Positions 29,034 through 37,543 of a stretch of 37,626 bases of DNA are shown here, piece by piece. The translations under genes were made by a program, and so were the position numbers. The number at the start of each line of letters is the position of its first letter. The stretch's first letter is position 1. The notes below the pieces were generated by a model. That model was not told the origin of the DNA and ran no database searches. It saw only the letters and a list, made by a program, of their open reading frames with translations. Location of the stretch: assembly GCA_020851635.1 (NCBI GenBank), contig JADZCJ010000027.1, positions 1-37,626 on the forward strand, in the 5' to 3' direction. The DNA is from Anaerolineae bacterium (lineage in GTDB: Bacteria; Chloroflexota; Anaerolineae; UBA4142; SHND01).

Positions 29034-29879
29034 TTACTGCGCGGGAGGCTCTATGACGGGGAGCGCGTTCAGGTCTGCCTCTGTCGTAATGTACTCGGCG
29101 GCAACCCAACCCTGTTTGCCGATGGATGGCACATTGACGCGCAGCCACACACTGTCGCTCAGCCGTCCGACAATGACGACCTGGGTGTCCAGCTGCAAGC
29201 GGTCAACGATTTCAAAAGTGGTGCCGGGTCCCTGACGCAGGTTGAGGATCTGCGTGTTGACCTTGCCTGTCGCTTGCTGAATGAGCGGCGCGGTGGTGGG
29301 CGCGTTTGCGGGCGCGGGCGTGCCCTGTTCCTGGAGGACCGGCGTCTCTTGTGCCAGCGCGCTCGGCGTTGACGTTCGGGCGGGGGGTCCTGCCAAGAAA
29401 AGAGGATTTCGCAGAACAAACATGATGACCAGCCCGACGATCACCGCCAGTCCGATGCCCAGACAGCCGATGACAGATGGGGATACGAACCCGTCCGGCA
29501 AGAATGAGAGGGGGGTGCGCGGAGCTTTGGTTTCGGGGACCTCGCGGGCGCGTTGATCAAAATCAAAACGGCTCGGGAGCGGGTCTTGCGCCTTTTTTTC
29601 AAAATCAATCAACAGCGGTCCTGCGCTGCCGTTATAGAGGTGAATCCCGTGCCAGTCCTGCACAGCGCCATCCGCGCCAATCGAGCCGACCTGCCGCCCA
29701 TAACGGTCAATCACGTCGCCGCGCGCATTGATGCTGCCGACCTGTTCGCGCTGGGCATTATAGACTGACCCGTCGCGGAAAATCTGCCCGACCTTTTTGT
29801 TGTTTCTGTCCCGCAAGGTGCCATCGCTTTCCTGATAACCGACGATGATGCCATGCGGGTCACGAATGGGGGTGCTCAT
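29034..29879 (-). CDS. Membrane protein with N-terminal G-x-x-V-G-x-I repeats and an SH3-type domain
   Basis: 281 residues. The N-terminal 80 or so are short beta repeats of the form DGxVxDxxGxxVGxI (DGTLRDRNNKKVGQI, DGSVYNAQREQVGSI, ARGDVIDRYGRQVGSI, DGAVQDWHG), like the four-fold 'beta flower' proteins. A linker, one membrane segment (about 133-156), a Pro/Ala/Thr-rich stretch and a bacterial SH3 domain (about 206-266; LNLRQGPGTTFEIVDRL, WLRVNVP, GWVAAEYI) follow. SH3b domains usually bind wall peptides, so the C-terminus is probably outside and the repeats inside. No enzyme motif is seen and the role is unknown. An extended -10 box ends about 10 bases before the ATG, so the message is probably leaderless. 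Confidence 0.72.
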   Translation of the reverse strand: MSTPIRDPHGIIVGYQESDGTLRDRNNKKVGQIFRDGSVYNAQREQVGSINARGDVIDRYGRQVGSIGADGAVQDWHGIHLYNGSAGPLLIDFEKKAQDPLPSRFDFDQRAREVPETKAPRTPLSFLPDGFVSPSVIGCLGIGLAVIVGLVIMFVLRNPLFLAGPPARTSTPSALAQETPVLQEQGTPAPANAPTTAPLIQQATGKVNTQILNLRQGPGTTFEIVDRLQLDTQVVIVGRLSDSVWLRVNVPSIGKQGWVAAEYITTEADLNALPVIEPPAQ

Positions 29880-29888
29880 ACGCGGAAT

Positions 29889-29897
29889 AGTATATCA
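29889..29897 (-). promoter_or_regulatory. Extended -10 promoter of the SH3 protein gene
   Basis: The minus strand reads TGATATACT, an extended -10 box. Transcription about 7 bases further on would begin 3-4 bases before the ATG at 29879. No Shine-Dalgarno or convincing -35 box is present. Confidence 0.5.
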
Positions 29898-29958
29898 CAG
29901 GCGGAGAATAGACGAGCGTAAAGATTGAGACGGGGGGAAAGGATTTGGAGGAACGAGA

Positions 29959-29994
29959 ATGAATTCGTTTGAACCGGTGAGATCAACATGTTGA
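29959..29994 (+). CDS. Possible 11-codon upstream ORF before the GT4 gene
   Basis: An ATG with GGAGG (29947-29951) 7 bases upstream begins an 11-residue reading frame (MNSFEPVRSTC). It ends in TGA at 29992-29994, 4 bases past the first base of the GT4 start codon. The strongest ribosome site in the region therefore serves this small frame, and the GT4 gene would be translated by coupling. There is no sign of conserved leader-peptide residues. It may be accidental. Confidence 0.35.
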   Translation: MNSFEPVRSTC

Positions 29995-31247
29995 CGCCCA
30001 GACGGATTGGGTTGATCTCGACGCGCTTTGCCGGAACGGATGGCGTTTCGCTCGAAAGCCGCAAATGGGTCGAGGTGTTGGAGAAACTGGGACACCACTG
30101 TTTTTATTTTGCGGGGGAATGTGACCGCGGACCGGACTGTGCGCGGGTCGTGCCTGAAGCGCATTTTCGTCATCCCGACGTTTGGGAAATCTACAACACG
30201 GCGTTTTCGCAAGCCGTGCGTCCGCCTGCCACGTCGCGCCGCGTGGCAGAGTTGCAGGGGTTTCTCAAAGAACAGCTCTATGAATTTGTGCGCGCGTTCG
30301 ACATCGAGCTCTTGATCGTTCAGAATGCGCTCTCTATTCCGATGAACGTTCCTTTGGGAATGGCGTTAACCGAGTTTATTGCGGAAACGGAATTTTTGAC
30401 GATCGCGCACCATCACGATTTCTATTGGGAACGCCAGCGGTTTTTGACAAACTGCATCCGCGATTATTTGAATATGGCGTTCCCGCCACATTTTCCGTCC
30501 ATGCGCCATGTCGTCATCAACTCGCTGGCGGCGAATCAACTGAGTTTACGGACGGGCATTTCGAGCTTGCTCATTCCGAATGTGATGGATTTTGATAATC
30601 CACCCGAGCCGCCGGACAGCTATGCCGATGACTTGCGCGCCGAGCTGCGCCTGACGCCTGACCAATATCTCATCCTGCAGCCCACACGCGTCGTCGCCCG
30701 CAAGGGGATCGAACATGCCGTCGAACTGGTCAAACGTCTTGGACTCGACGCGCAGTTGATCGTGTCGCATGAAAGCGGCGACGAAGGCGACGGTTATGCG
30801 GAACATCTGCGAACTTTTGCCGCGCTGCTCGACGTGCCCATTCGATTCGAATCGGAGCGCATCCATTCCGAGCGCGGTCGCACCGGGGACGGGCGCAAGA
30901 TCTATTCACTGCGCGATGTCTATCAACAGGCACAGCTGGTCACGTATCCTTCGACCGTAGAGGGGTTTGGGAACGCGTTTCTGGAAGCGGTGTATTTTCG
31001 ACGCCCGCTTCTGATCAACAATTATTCGATTTTTGCGCTGGACATCAAACCGAAAGGATTTCAAGTCATTGAATTTGACGGCTATATAAATGCGTCCACC
31101 GTCGAGCGCACCCGGCAGGTCTTGTCGGACCCGTTCCGGGCGCGTCAGATGGTCGAAACGAATTATCAACTTGCCAAGCGCCATTATTCATACGCGGTAC
31201 TGGAGCGGCATCTGGAAACCATATTGTCCCAGCACTTTGGGGAGTAG
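29988..31247 (+). CDS. GT4 family glycosyltransferase
   Basis: A 419-residue cytoplasmic GT-B enzyme. The N-terminal lobe begins RIGLISTRFAGTDGVSLES, with the Gly-rich acceptor loop. The C-terminal lobe has ILQPTRVVARKGIEHAVELV (the nucleotide-sugar binding R/K region) and YPSTVEGFGNAFLEAV, the E-x7-E motif that contacts the donor sugar. The N-terminus resembles what I recall of mannosylglucosylglycerate synthases (MggA type), which make compatible solutes, but this is a memory-based suggestion and a glycolipid or glycan role is equally open. The start at 29988 fits the family N-terminus and has a weak GGTGA upstream; an overlapping short ORF has the better ribosome site. It stands alone between a divergent SH3 gene and a convergent operon. 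Confidence 0.82.
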   Translation: MLTPRRIGLISTRFAGTDGVSLESRKWVEVLEKLGHHCFYFAGECDRGPDCARVVPEAHFRHPDVWEIYNTAFSQAVRPPATSRRVAELQGFLKEQLYEFVRAFDIELLIVQNALSIPMNVPLGMALTEFIAETEFLTIAHHHDFYWERQRFLTNCIRDYLNMAFPPHFPSMRHVVINSLAANQLSLRTGISSLLIPNVMDFDNPPEPPDSYADDLRAELRLTPDQYLILQPTRVVARKGIEHAVELVKRLGLDAQLIVSHESGDEGDGYAEHLRTFAALLDVPIRFESERIHSERGRTGDGRKIYSLRDVYQQAQLVTYPSTVEGFGNAFLEAVYFRRPLLINNYSIFALDIKPKGFQVIEFDGYINASTVERTRQVLSDPFRARQMVETNYQLAKRHYSYAVLERHLETILSQHFGE

Positions 31248-31322
31248 GGTTGATCCGCGAACGAAAATTCTGATGCCCGAACACAACCCCACGCAATCGG
31301 GCGAGGTCTCGATGTGAGAGGC

Positions 31323-31357
31323 GCACCGCCCCGGCGTAGAGGATGCAGGGGCGGTGC
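31323..31357. terminator. Hairpin terminator between the GT4 gene and the ceramidase-like operon
   Basis: Bases 31323-31332 pair perfectly with 31348-31357 (10 GC-rich pairs, 15-base loop), followed on the plus strand by TTTGGCTTT. It lies between the converging GT4 stop (31247) and the ceramidase-like stop (31365), so it may serve both. Confidence 0.65.
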
Positions 31358-31364
31358 TTTGGCT

Positions 31365-32753
31365 TTAGGAGCGGAACAATTTCTTTAACCCCTCTGTCGC
31401 GCTCTCGGTCACGCGTTCGAGGCAGCCGGGTTTGTACGGCGACTGCCATTCCTGATAGCGTCCCTGTCCATACGTCTCCTGCGGCGGCATATAACCGACG
31501 GCTCCGTTGGTGAGCGCCAACACAAAAAGGGGCATGTCGGGAAATCTCTGCCGCAGGGTCGTCTGCAAATCGGAATAAGGTTCGTTCTGACTCGCCACCA
31601 GTCCCGCCGGACCGAGCCGCCACACGCGCAGTTCCATGTGGTGCTCGGGATCGGGACCCAGCGCGCGTTGAATCATGATCTGACGCTGCAGCACTTCTTT
31701 TTCGCGGCGGTTGTCGGTCGCATCGTATTTTGCCAAAAGCGCATCGAGCGATGGCGGGTCCTTGCGCGGCAAATCTACCACAAGCGGCTCGCCCTCGATC
31801 CGTTCCACATCCCCCAGTTCCTCTGCCGACGCGGGTTGATACGCCCACGTTCCCAGGTTCGTCCCCGACGCAACAATCCCCGTATAAACAAATTTTTGTC
31901 CCGCAGGCGGAAGCGCTTCAATCGCCGCGGCTGCCGCATAGCCGAGAATTCGCCCGTTGCGGTCCGCCACCGCCGTGTCTCTGACATATTGCTCGCGGGC
32001 TGATATTTCCCCTTCGGCGCCCTGCAAAAAGAGCGCGGGCGCATTGAATGCCCCTTCCAGGACCTCGCGCATTGCGCCCACGTAATCGGGCGATAATAAT
32101 TTATTGTCCCACGCCAGCGTGGTCGGGTGGCACGCATAGTTGACCATCGTGGCGAGGATACGCCCGCCGTCGTCGGTCACGCGCGCCACCATGACGGTAT
32201 CATCCGCTTGCCCTTTTGGATTGTACCCGCACGCATATTTTTGCGCGTCGCTGTCCCAATAATCGCGATTGACCGCCAGCGCGCAGCGCCCATAACCATA
32301 GGCGATCCATGCCGGAACGGCGGAATCGCGCGCTTGCAGGACTGCGTCTGTAATCTGTTTTGTCAGATACGCAAGAAACGGCTTGATAAGGTTGCCGCCG
32401 GGACGGTCCTCGAACAGACTATTGGCGCGCGTGCCGCCGTGCGTGTGCGAATAATTGATGAGCAGCGACGCGTCGTCAAAACCGGTAGCTTGCCGGATTG
32501 CTTGATGCAGGGCGCGTTCGTCCTCGATATTTTGAAACGAGCCGATATCCAGCGCGACCAGCGCCAGACCGCGACTGCCCCCGTCCAACGGCGCAATGAC
32601 CGCCGCTGTTGCGGTCAAAGGTTTGTGAATCCCTTCGGTCAGGTCGTGTTTGGCGGCGCCCCACGAGGCGTGAGAACTGCCGACGGGCGGCGTCGCATCG
32701 CGCACGGCGACGCCAAATTTACAACGGGTAAATGGGTATGTGATTTGGTCCAT
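31365..32753 (-). CDS. Neutral/alkaline ceramidase-like protein, copy 1
   Basis: A 462-residue protein similar to the N-terminal domain of neutral/alkaline non-lysosomal ceramidases, zinc amidases that release fatty acid from ceramide. Seen features: KFGVAVRDATPPVG at the start, INYSHTHGGTRAN with His103 and His105, VNYACHPTTLAWDN with His209, and FLQGAEGEISAREQ; the His clusters are plausible zinc ligands. There is no signal peptide, so the natural substrate may be a cytoplasmic amide or ester and not ceramide. The C-terminal Ig-like half of true ceramidases is missing. The ATG at 32753 follows the stop of copy 2 by 2 bases and matches its N-terminus. It is the last gene of a four-gene operon. 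Confidence 0.72.
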   Translation of the reverse strand: MDQITYPFTRCKFGVAVRDATPPVGSSHASWGAAKHDLTEGIHKPLTATAAVIAPLDGGSRGLALVALDIGSFQNIEDERALHQAIRQATGFDDASLLINYSHTHGGTRANSLFEDRPGGNLIKPFLAYLTKQITDAVLQARDSAVPAWIAYGYGRCALAVNRDYWDSDAQKYACGYNPKGQADDTVMVARVTDDGGRILATMVNYACHPTTLAWDNKLLSPDYVGAMREVLEGAFNAPALFLQGAEGEISAREQYVRDTAVADRNGRILGYAAAAAIEALPPAGQKFVYTGIVASGTNLGTWAYQPASAEELGDVERIEGEPLVVDLPRKDPPSLDALLAKYDATDNRREKEVLQRQIMIQRALGPDPEHHMELRVWRLGPAGLVASQNEPYSDLQTTLRQRFPDMPLFVLALTNGAVGYMPPQETYGQGRYQEWQSPYKPGCLERVTESATEGLKKLFRS

Positions 32754-32755
32754 GG

Positions 32756-34144
32756 TTATTTTTGGAATAGCTCCGTCAATTCCTGTTTTGCAGCCGCCGT
32801 GACTTGTTCGAGACAGCCGGGGGCAAAGGCAGATTGCCAAACTTGATAACGACTGCCTTCATAAAACTCTTGCGGCGGCATATAACCGAGCGTCCCGTTG
32901 GTCACGCCGAGCACCATTACGGGGGTCTCGCCCATGTGTTTGCGGAGCTCGACCTGGAAACGGCTGTACAACTCGTCCGGCACCGCAATGACGCCGATCT
33001 GCCCGAGCCGCCACGCATAGAGCGGCATGTGATGGACCGGGTCTGGTCCGAGCGCTTTTTGAAACAACATTTTGCGGAGCAGGATTTCTTTTTCGCGGCG
33101 GCGTGTTTCGGCGTGATAGAGCGGTTCGAGGTCCTCTGCCGTTGGCATTTCTTTGCGTTTCAAATCCACAATGCGCGAGGTATTTGTCAGCGTCTCACTG
33201 CCTTGTAGCTCGTCGGCGGTCGCCGGTTTATACGCCCACGTGCCCAACGGCGCGCCCGACGGGACCATGCCCGTATATACAAATTTTGTGGCGGCGGGCG
33301 GAAGCGCCTCGATGGCGGCGGCGGCGTCGTGCCCCAGGATGCGCCCGTTGCGGTCGGCGACGGCGGTATCGCCGGTGTATTGTTCGCGCGGCGCGGTCTC
33401 GCCTTGTGCCCCCTGCAAAAAGATGGCGGGCGCATCGAACGATTTTTCCATAATCTCGCGCGTGGCGCCGACAAAATCGGGCGAGAGCATTTTATTTTGC
33501 CATGCCAGCGTGGTGGGATGACAGGAATAGTTGACCATCGTCGCAAGCGTCTTGCCCGTCTCATCGGTCACGCGCGCAACCAGCATCGTGTCGTCCGAGC
33601 CGCCCGCAGGATTAAAACCGCATACATATCTGGATTCTCGAACGTCCCAATAGTCGCGATTAAAAGCCAGCGCCGAATGTCCATAACCGTATGCGATCCA
33701 AACAGGGGTCAGATTTTCCATCGCCGCCAGAATCGCGTCGCCGATTTGTTTGGTCATGTAGGCGAGATGTTCGAGCACAAATTCGCCGCCGGGGCGATCG
33801 GTCAGATAGCTGTTGGCATTGGTCGAAGCGTGCGTGTGCGACATATTGATGAGCAGTTCCGAATCTCCCAGCCCGGTGCGCTCCAGAATATTTGCGCGCA
33901 TGGCGCGCTCGTCATCGGGATTTTGGAACCACCCGTGATCTATGGCGACCAACGCTTGCGGTCTGCCGTCGCCCGCGATGGGGGCAAAGACGGCGGCGGT
34001 GGCGGTGAGCGGACGGTGGATGCCTTCGGCGCGGTCATGCGTTGCCGCGCCCCAGGCGGTGTGATAAATGCCGACGGGCGGCGTCATGTCGCGCACGGCG
34101 ACGCCAAATTTACAACGGGTGTAGGGAAAAGTGAGTTGGTCCAT
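32756..34144 (-). CDS. Neutral/alkaline ceramidase-like protein, copy 2
   Basis: Also exactly 462 residues and a close paralogue of the downstream gene; most of the first 120 positions agree. Shared features are KFGVAVRDMTPPVG, INMSHTHASTNAN, VNYSCHPTTLAWQN, FLQGAQGETAPREQ and GYMPPQEFYEGSRYQVWQS. The Gly-Gly after the His-Thr-His of copy 1 is Ala-Ser here, so the two active sites may differ in preference. The start at 34144 has GAGGT about 8 bases upstream and aligns with copy 1. It lies 38 bases after the CocE-like stop. Tandem duplication followed by divergence is the simplest history; the two could form a heteromer or act on two related substrates. There is no secretion signal. Confidence 0.72.
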   Translation of the reverse strand: MDQLTFPYTRCKFGVAVRDMTPPVGIYHTAWGAATHDRAEGIHRPLTATAAVFAPIAGDGRPQALVAIDHGWFQNPDDERAMRANILERTGLGDSELLINMSHTHASTNANSYLTDRPGGEFVLEHLAYMTKQIGDAILAAMENLTPVWIAYGYGHSALAFNRDYWDVRESRYVCGFNPAGGSDDTMLVARVTDETGKTLATMVNYSCHPTTLAWQNKMLSPDFVGATREIMEKSFDAPAIFLQGAQGETAPREQYTGDTAVADRNGRILGHDAAAAIEALPPAATKFVYTGMVPSGAPLGTWAYKPATADELQGSETLTNTSRIVDLKRKEMPTAEDLEPLYHAETRRREKEILLRKMLFQKALGPDPVHHMPLYAWRLGQIGVIAVPDELYSRFQVELRKHMGETPVMVLGVTNGTLGYMPPQEFYEGSRYQVWQSAFAPGCLEQVTAAAKQELTELFQK

Positions 34145-34182
34145 AGAGATACCTCGATGCAGAATCGGATGGGATAATACAA

Positions 34183-36255
34183 CTAATCCAACAGACGCGG
34201 GCGCGAAACGCGCCAACTTTTTGTCCAGTGCGTTTTGCCGTCCACTGTAATTTCTATGCGCGACATCAAGCGAAAGGATTGAGCGTCGCTCGAAAGATTG
34301 TCGTTTGCTTGAATTCGTATCTCGCCGTCGGGACGCGTGATGGTATAGATATGGTCTGCCTGCATGGTTGTGTCGGCGGGGTTGGCGCGCGAGACGGTAT
34401 AGCGCGAGCGCGCGAGACGGCGGCTGATGTTGCTGCCAAACGGAGGACGCGCCGAACCGCTGTTGGGCAGCAAGCCGCTCACACGTTCCAGTTCAACCGT
34501 CACGGTGTCATTGACCAGGTCGTGCGTGATTCTATGCGACGAGCCGATAAAATCATTCGGCGAGGGTGCGGGGCGCGGCGAAGGACCGTGCGCGGGCAGG
34601 GGCAGCGCTGGTTCCTGCGTGGGCGCGAACGGCAGAATGACGTGCGACGCATGTTCACCACCGCGATAGAGCGTGTGCGTGGCGCGCGCACCTGCAGGCC
34701 AGGCGTTTTGCAGGTCCGCGCTGGCGACTGTAGCGCGCAGGCGATGCCCCGCGGGAAACACGTAGGCGAGGTATTTGAGGCCAATTTTTAATTCATAGAC
34801 CTTGCCCGGCGTGATGGGTTCGGGGTTCGTGTGCGAATTGCGGTGCGAGGTGAGCAGCCCTCCGTCCGTCACCCACTTGGACGTGCCGTCGAGCGCAACG
34901 TCCGTGAGTTTGACGTGAAAATAGCCGCTTGCGGCGGTGGACGAGACATAGAGGACCGCTTGCGGCGCACCCGTCACTTCGGTGTCCGTCTCAAAAGGCG
35001 CAGTCGTAAAGGTGAGGGATTTGGATTCATCGGCGCGCTGGTCGAGCGGCATCCCCCACGGCAGAATGCCGCCGCCCCAGTAAATCCCGGCGGTGACGCC
35101 AACGGTCGGGTCATATTGATACGAGTCCTGCGCCGTCACGGCATCCGGTGATTCGACGAGCTGCCCGTCGTTCCCAAAATACATCGGGACAGCTTGGATC
35201 CGCTGCGGGGGCCATTCGTTTTCGGCGCGCCACACGCCCGCGTCGTCAATGTCCATCATGGCGTGCGGTTCCGAATACGTGCGCACAAAGAGCGTCACCG
35301 GCGGCTCGTCCATCACACCCGTTTCCTTGCCCTTGAGCCACCGGTCAAACCAGCGGAGCATTTCGTGCCGGAACTCGATGCGCGGACCGGGGATTGCCAT
35401 TTCGGGCCAGTCGTGGTTCCAGGGGCCGAGAAACACTTTTTTGGGGACGTTGATTTTTGAAAAAGCGCGCAGAATTTGTGTGGGATAACAGTCCGCCCAA
35501 CCGCTCCACAACATCGTCGGGACCTTGACCCGGCTGTAATCGGGCTGGAGCGATTGCGCTTGATAATACTCGTCGTCCAGCGCGTGCTCGACCCAGCCAT
35601 TGCCCCACGGCACATTTTTTTCCAACCGCTCCTGCCACATTTCGCCCCATCTGTCCCCCACCACTTCGGGGTCGGGCGGCGCGAAATTGTTGGCGTTCAT
35701 CAATGGCGAGAACGTGTCAAACATGTATGGGCGCAGACTGCCGCCGGGATAGACCCAATCGTCATAGACCGTGTCGTTGGAAGAGCCGACGACCAGCGCC
35801 TTGAGATGCGGCGGATTTTGGACGCCTACCTGCCACTGGACGACGCCCCCATACGACATGCCCCACATCCCCACGTTCCCATCACACCACTCTTGCCGGG
35901 CGGCCCACTCGACCATCTCGTATGCGTCCTCCTGCTCATCCGGCGAATAGATATGCTGGGTTGTGCCGCCCGAATTGCCCGTGCCGCGCACGTCGAAATA
36001 AATCACCGCATACCCGCGTTCGGCAAACCAACTGGGACCATCCCACCGATGATTGTATGCCGTGTCGGAATTATCGTCCTTGACCGCCGTGAGCGTCCGA
36101 TACGGGTTGTAGGACATGATGGCGGGAAAACGTCCCGGCGCATCGGGGCGCGCGATCACCATGCCGATTTCGACCCCATCGCGCATTTTTGCGCGCGTGG
36201 TCCGCTCGACGAGGACCTTGAATTGTTTTTCGGATACGTTGCTGTTTGCCGACAT
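34183..36255 (-). CDS. CocE/NonD (S15) family alpha/beta hydrolase
   Basis: A 690-residue serine hydrolase of the X-Pro dipeptidyl-peptidase/cocaine esterase type. The catalytic triad is visible: nucleophile Ser134 in MWGMSYGGVV, Asp255 in WSGWADCYPTQ and His281 in LGPWNHDW. YFDVRGTGNSGG (about 86-97) forms the oxyanion region, and the C-terminal part has the jelly-roll module of the family (for example AVLYVSSTAASGYFHVKLTD). Enzymes of this kind cleave esters, amides or Xaa-Pro peptides. There is no signal peptide. The start at 36255 (MSANSNVSEKQ) is preferred because the extension upstream has no family similarity. It is cotranscribed with the ceramidase-like pair and with the URO-D-like gene 56 bases upstream, which suggests a shared catabolic pathway. 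Confidence 0.9.
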   Translation of the reverse strand: MSANSNVSEKQFKVLVERTTRAKMRDGVEIGMVIARPDAPGRFPAIMSYNPYRTLTAVKDDNSDTAYNHRWDGPSWFAERGYAVIYFDVRGTGNSGGTTQHIYSPDEQEDAYEMVEWAARQEWCDGNVGMWGMSYGGVVQWQVGVQNPPHLKALVVGSSNDTVYDDWVYPGGSLRPYMFDTFSPLMNANNFAPPDPEVVGDRWGEMWQERLEKNVPWGNGWVEHALDDEYYQAQSLQPDYSRVKVPTMLWSGWADCYPTQILRAFSKINVPKKVFLGPWNHDWPEMAIPGPRIEFRHEMLRWFDRWLKGKETGVMDEPPVTLFVRTYSEPHAMMDIDDAGVWRAENEWPPQRIQAVPMYFGNDGQLVESPDAVTAQDSYQYDPTVGVTAGIYWGGGILPWGMPLDQRADESKSLTFTTAPFETDTEVTGAPQAVLYVSSTAASGYFHVKLTDVALDGTSKWVTDGGLLTSHRNSHTNPEPITPGKVYELKIGLKYLAYVFPAGHRLRATVASADLQNAWPAGARATHTLYRGGEHASHVILPFAPTQEPALPLPAHGPSPRPAPSPNDFIGSSHRITHDLVNDTVTVELERVSGLLPNSGSARPPFGSNISRRLARSRYTVSRANPADTTMQADHIYTITRPDGEIRIQANDNLSSDAQSFRLMSRIEITVDGKTHWTKSWRVSRPRLLD

Positions 36256-36311
36256 GACGCTGTAAAAGGTTGTAGGGCGTAGAGACGCAAGATGTTGCGA
36301 GACGCAAAATA

Positions 36312-37472
36312 TCATGCGGGCGCGTATTGTCCATAGCGCGCGACCTCGGCGGTCATGGTTTGAACGTTTTCGAGGCGCGCCTCGAAAATTTGTCCGCCGC
36401 AGCGAATGGCGTATCCGCCGCCCGCCGCCGCCTCGTCAATCACGCGCCGCACTTCGCCGCGCACGTCGTCGAGGTCCTCGCTCATCAAGACGCGCTCGTT
36501 GAATCCGCCATACAGCGCCATGCGTTTGCCGACGCGTGCTTTGGCTTCTGCCAGCGAGGTATTGCCGTTCAAGCTGAGCGGCTGTAATGGTTCGAGCACG
36601 TCCGCGCCGGTGGCTGCCATGCCTTCGAGCACCGACTTGACGCGCCCGCAGTTGTGATAGTCCACCAACACGCCGCGGCTGTGCGCGAGGTCAACGAGCG
36701 CCTTGTCATATGGCAAAATGTATTCTTCAAAAACCGATGACGAGAGACCCACGCCGACCCAGCTCTCGTCGAGCAAGACGACCTCGACGCCCGAATCGAG
36801 GACGCGGTCAAAGAGCTTGAGCAGGTATTCGCCAAGTTCGGTCATGTAGCGTTTGAGCCACTTGGGACGTTCGTACACATCGGTCGAGACCGACACCAGA
36901 TCGCGGACGCTGCATGCTTCGTACCAGACACCCGGAAAATTGTGGATCACGACCGCGCGGTCGCCGACGCGCTTGACCATCTCGGCGAGACCGCTCACAT
37001 CGAGATATTTCGGGTCAGGACGATATTTGAGCAATTCGAGGTCGCTCTCTTGTTTGACAAGATGGTCCATCGCCCATTTTTGATACCGCTCGCGGCGATA
37101 CGCGCTGGTGAGAACACCTTCGGGAGTCGTGATCTTGCGGCGGATGATGGTGGCATCGTCGTCTCGTTCACCGACCTCGATTTCGGCGCGCCAGTTTTCA
37201 AACGCCGCGGGGTTCCAGCGAAAAAAGCGCGCGGGCCAATCAATCACTTCATCCTCAAGCTCGGAAAAGGTCAGGATGATGGGGTCGAGTCCCAAATCTT
37301 CCTGAATTTTGATGACGGAATTGACGGGGTCATCGGCAAAGCGCGAGAGAAATTGTTTCGGCGCTTGTCCCGTGATTTGTTCGAGCAGTTTGAGCGAGAG
37401 CCAACTGGTGACGGGCACGCGATCCGGCGTCCCGCGTCGAAAAGCTGTCATCAAACGTTCCTTGCTATTCAT
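36312..37472 (-). CDS. URO-D/MtaA-like methyltransferase-fold protein
   Basis: A 386-residue TIM-barrel protein of the uroporphyrinogen decarboxylase superfamily. It carries the zinc signature of the cobamide/coenzyme-M methyltransferase branch: His273-x-Cys275 in VDYHNCGRVKS and Cys358 in YAIRCGGQIFEA (H-x-C-Xn-C). The N-terminus MNSKERLMTAFRRGTPDRVP is the standard opening of this branch, and the RQAGRY motif of HemE is absent. The start at 37472 has GGAGG 5 bases upstream. It heads a minus-strand operon with the CocE-like hydrolase and the ceramidase-like pair. A role in moving a methyl group from a substrate handled by those enzymes is a reasonable guess. A corrinoid protein partner is not in view. 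Confidence 0.8.
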   Translation of the reverse strand: MNSKERLMTAFRRGTPDRVPVTSWLSLKLLEQITGQAPKQFLSRFADDPVNSVIKIQEDLGLDPIILTFSELEDEVIDWPARFFRWNPAAFENWRAEIEVGERDDDATIIRRKITTPEGVLTSAYRRERYQKWAMDHLVKQESDLELLKYRPDPKYLDVSGLAEMVKRVGDRAVVIHNFPGVWYEACSVRDLVSVSTDVYERPKWLKRYMTELGEYLLKLFDRVLDSGVEVVLLDESWVGVGLSSSVFEEYILPYDKALVDLAHSRGVLVDYHNCGRVKSVLEGMAATGADVLEPLQPLSLNGNTSLAEAKARVGKRMALYGGFNERVLMSEDLDDVRGEVRRVIDEAAAGGGYAIRCGGQIFEARLENVQTMTAEVARYGQYAPA

Positions 37473-37543
37473 CTTGCCTCCGATACCTTTGTTATCTGAG
37501 CTCATGTCTAGCAAAAGTGCAAATAGCGTAGTATGCTGGGGGC

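Noticed and set aside
31248-31322. Small hairpin with six-base arms GCCCGA/TCGGGC after the GT4 stop
   Set aside because: Too short with a long loop; the neighbouring 10-pair hairpin is the better terminator.
35476-36282. 268-codon plus-strand frame opposite the CocE-like gene
   Set aside because: Shadow of a gene with a complete catalytic triad.
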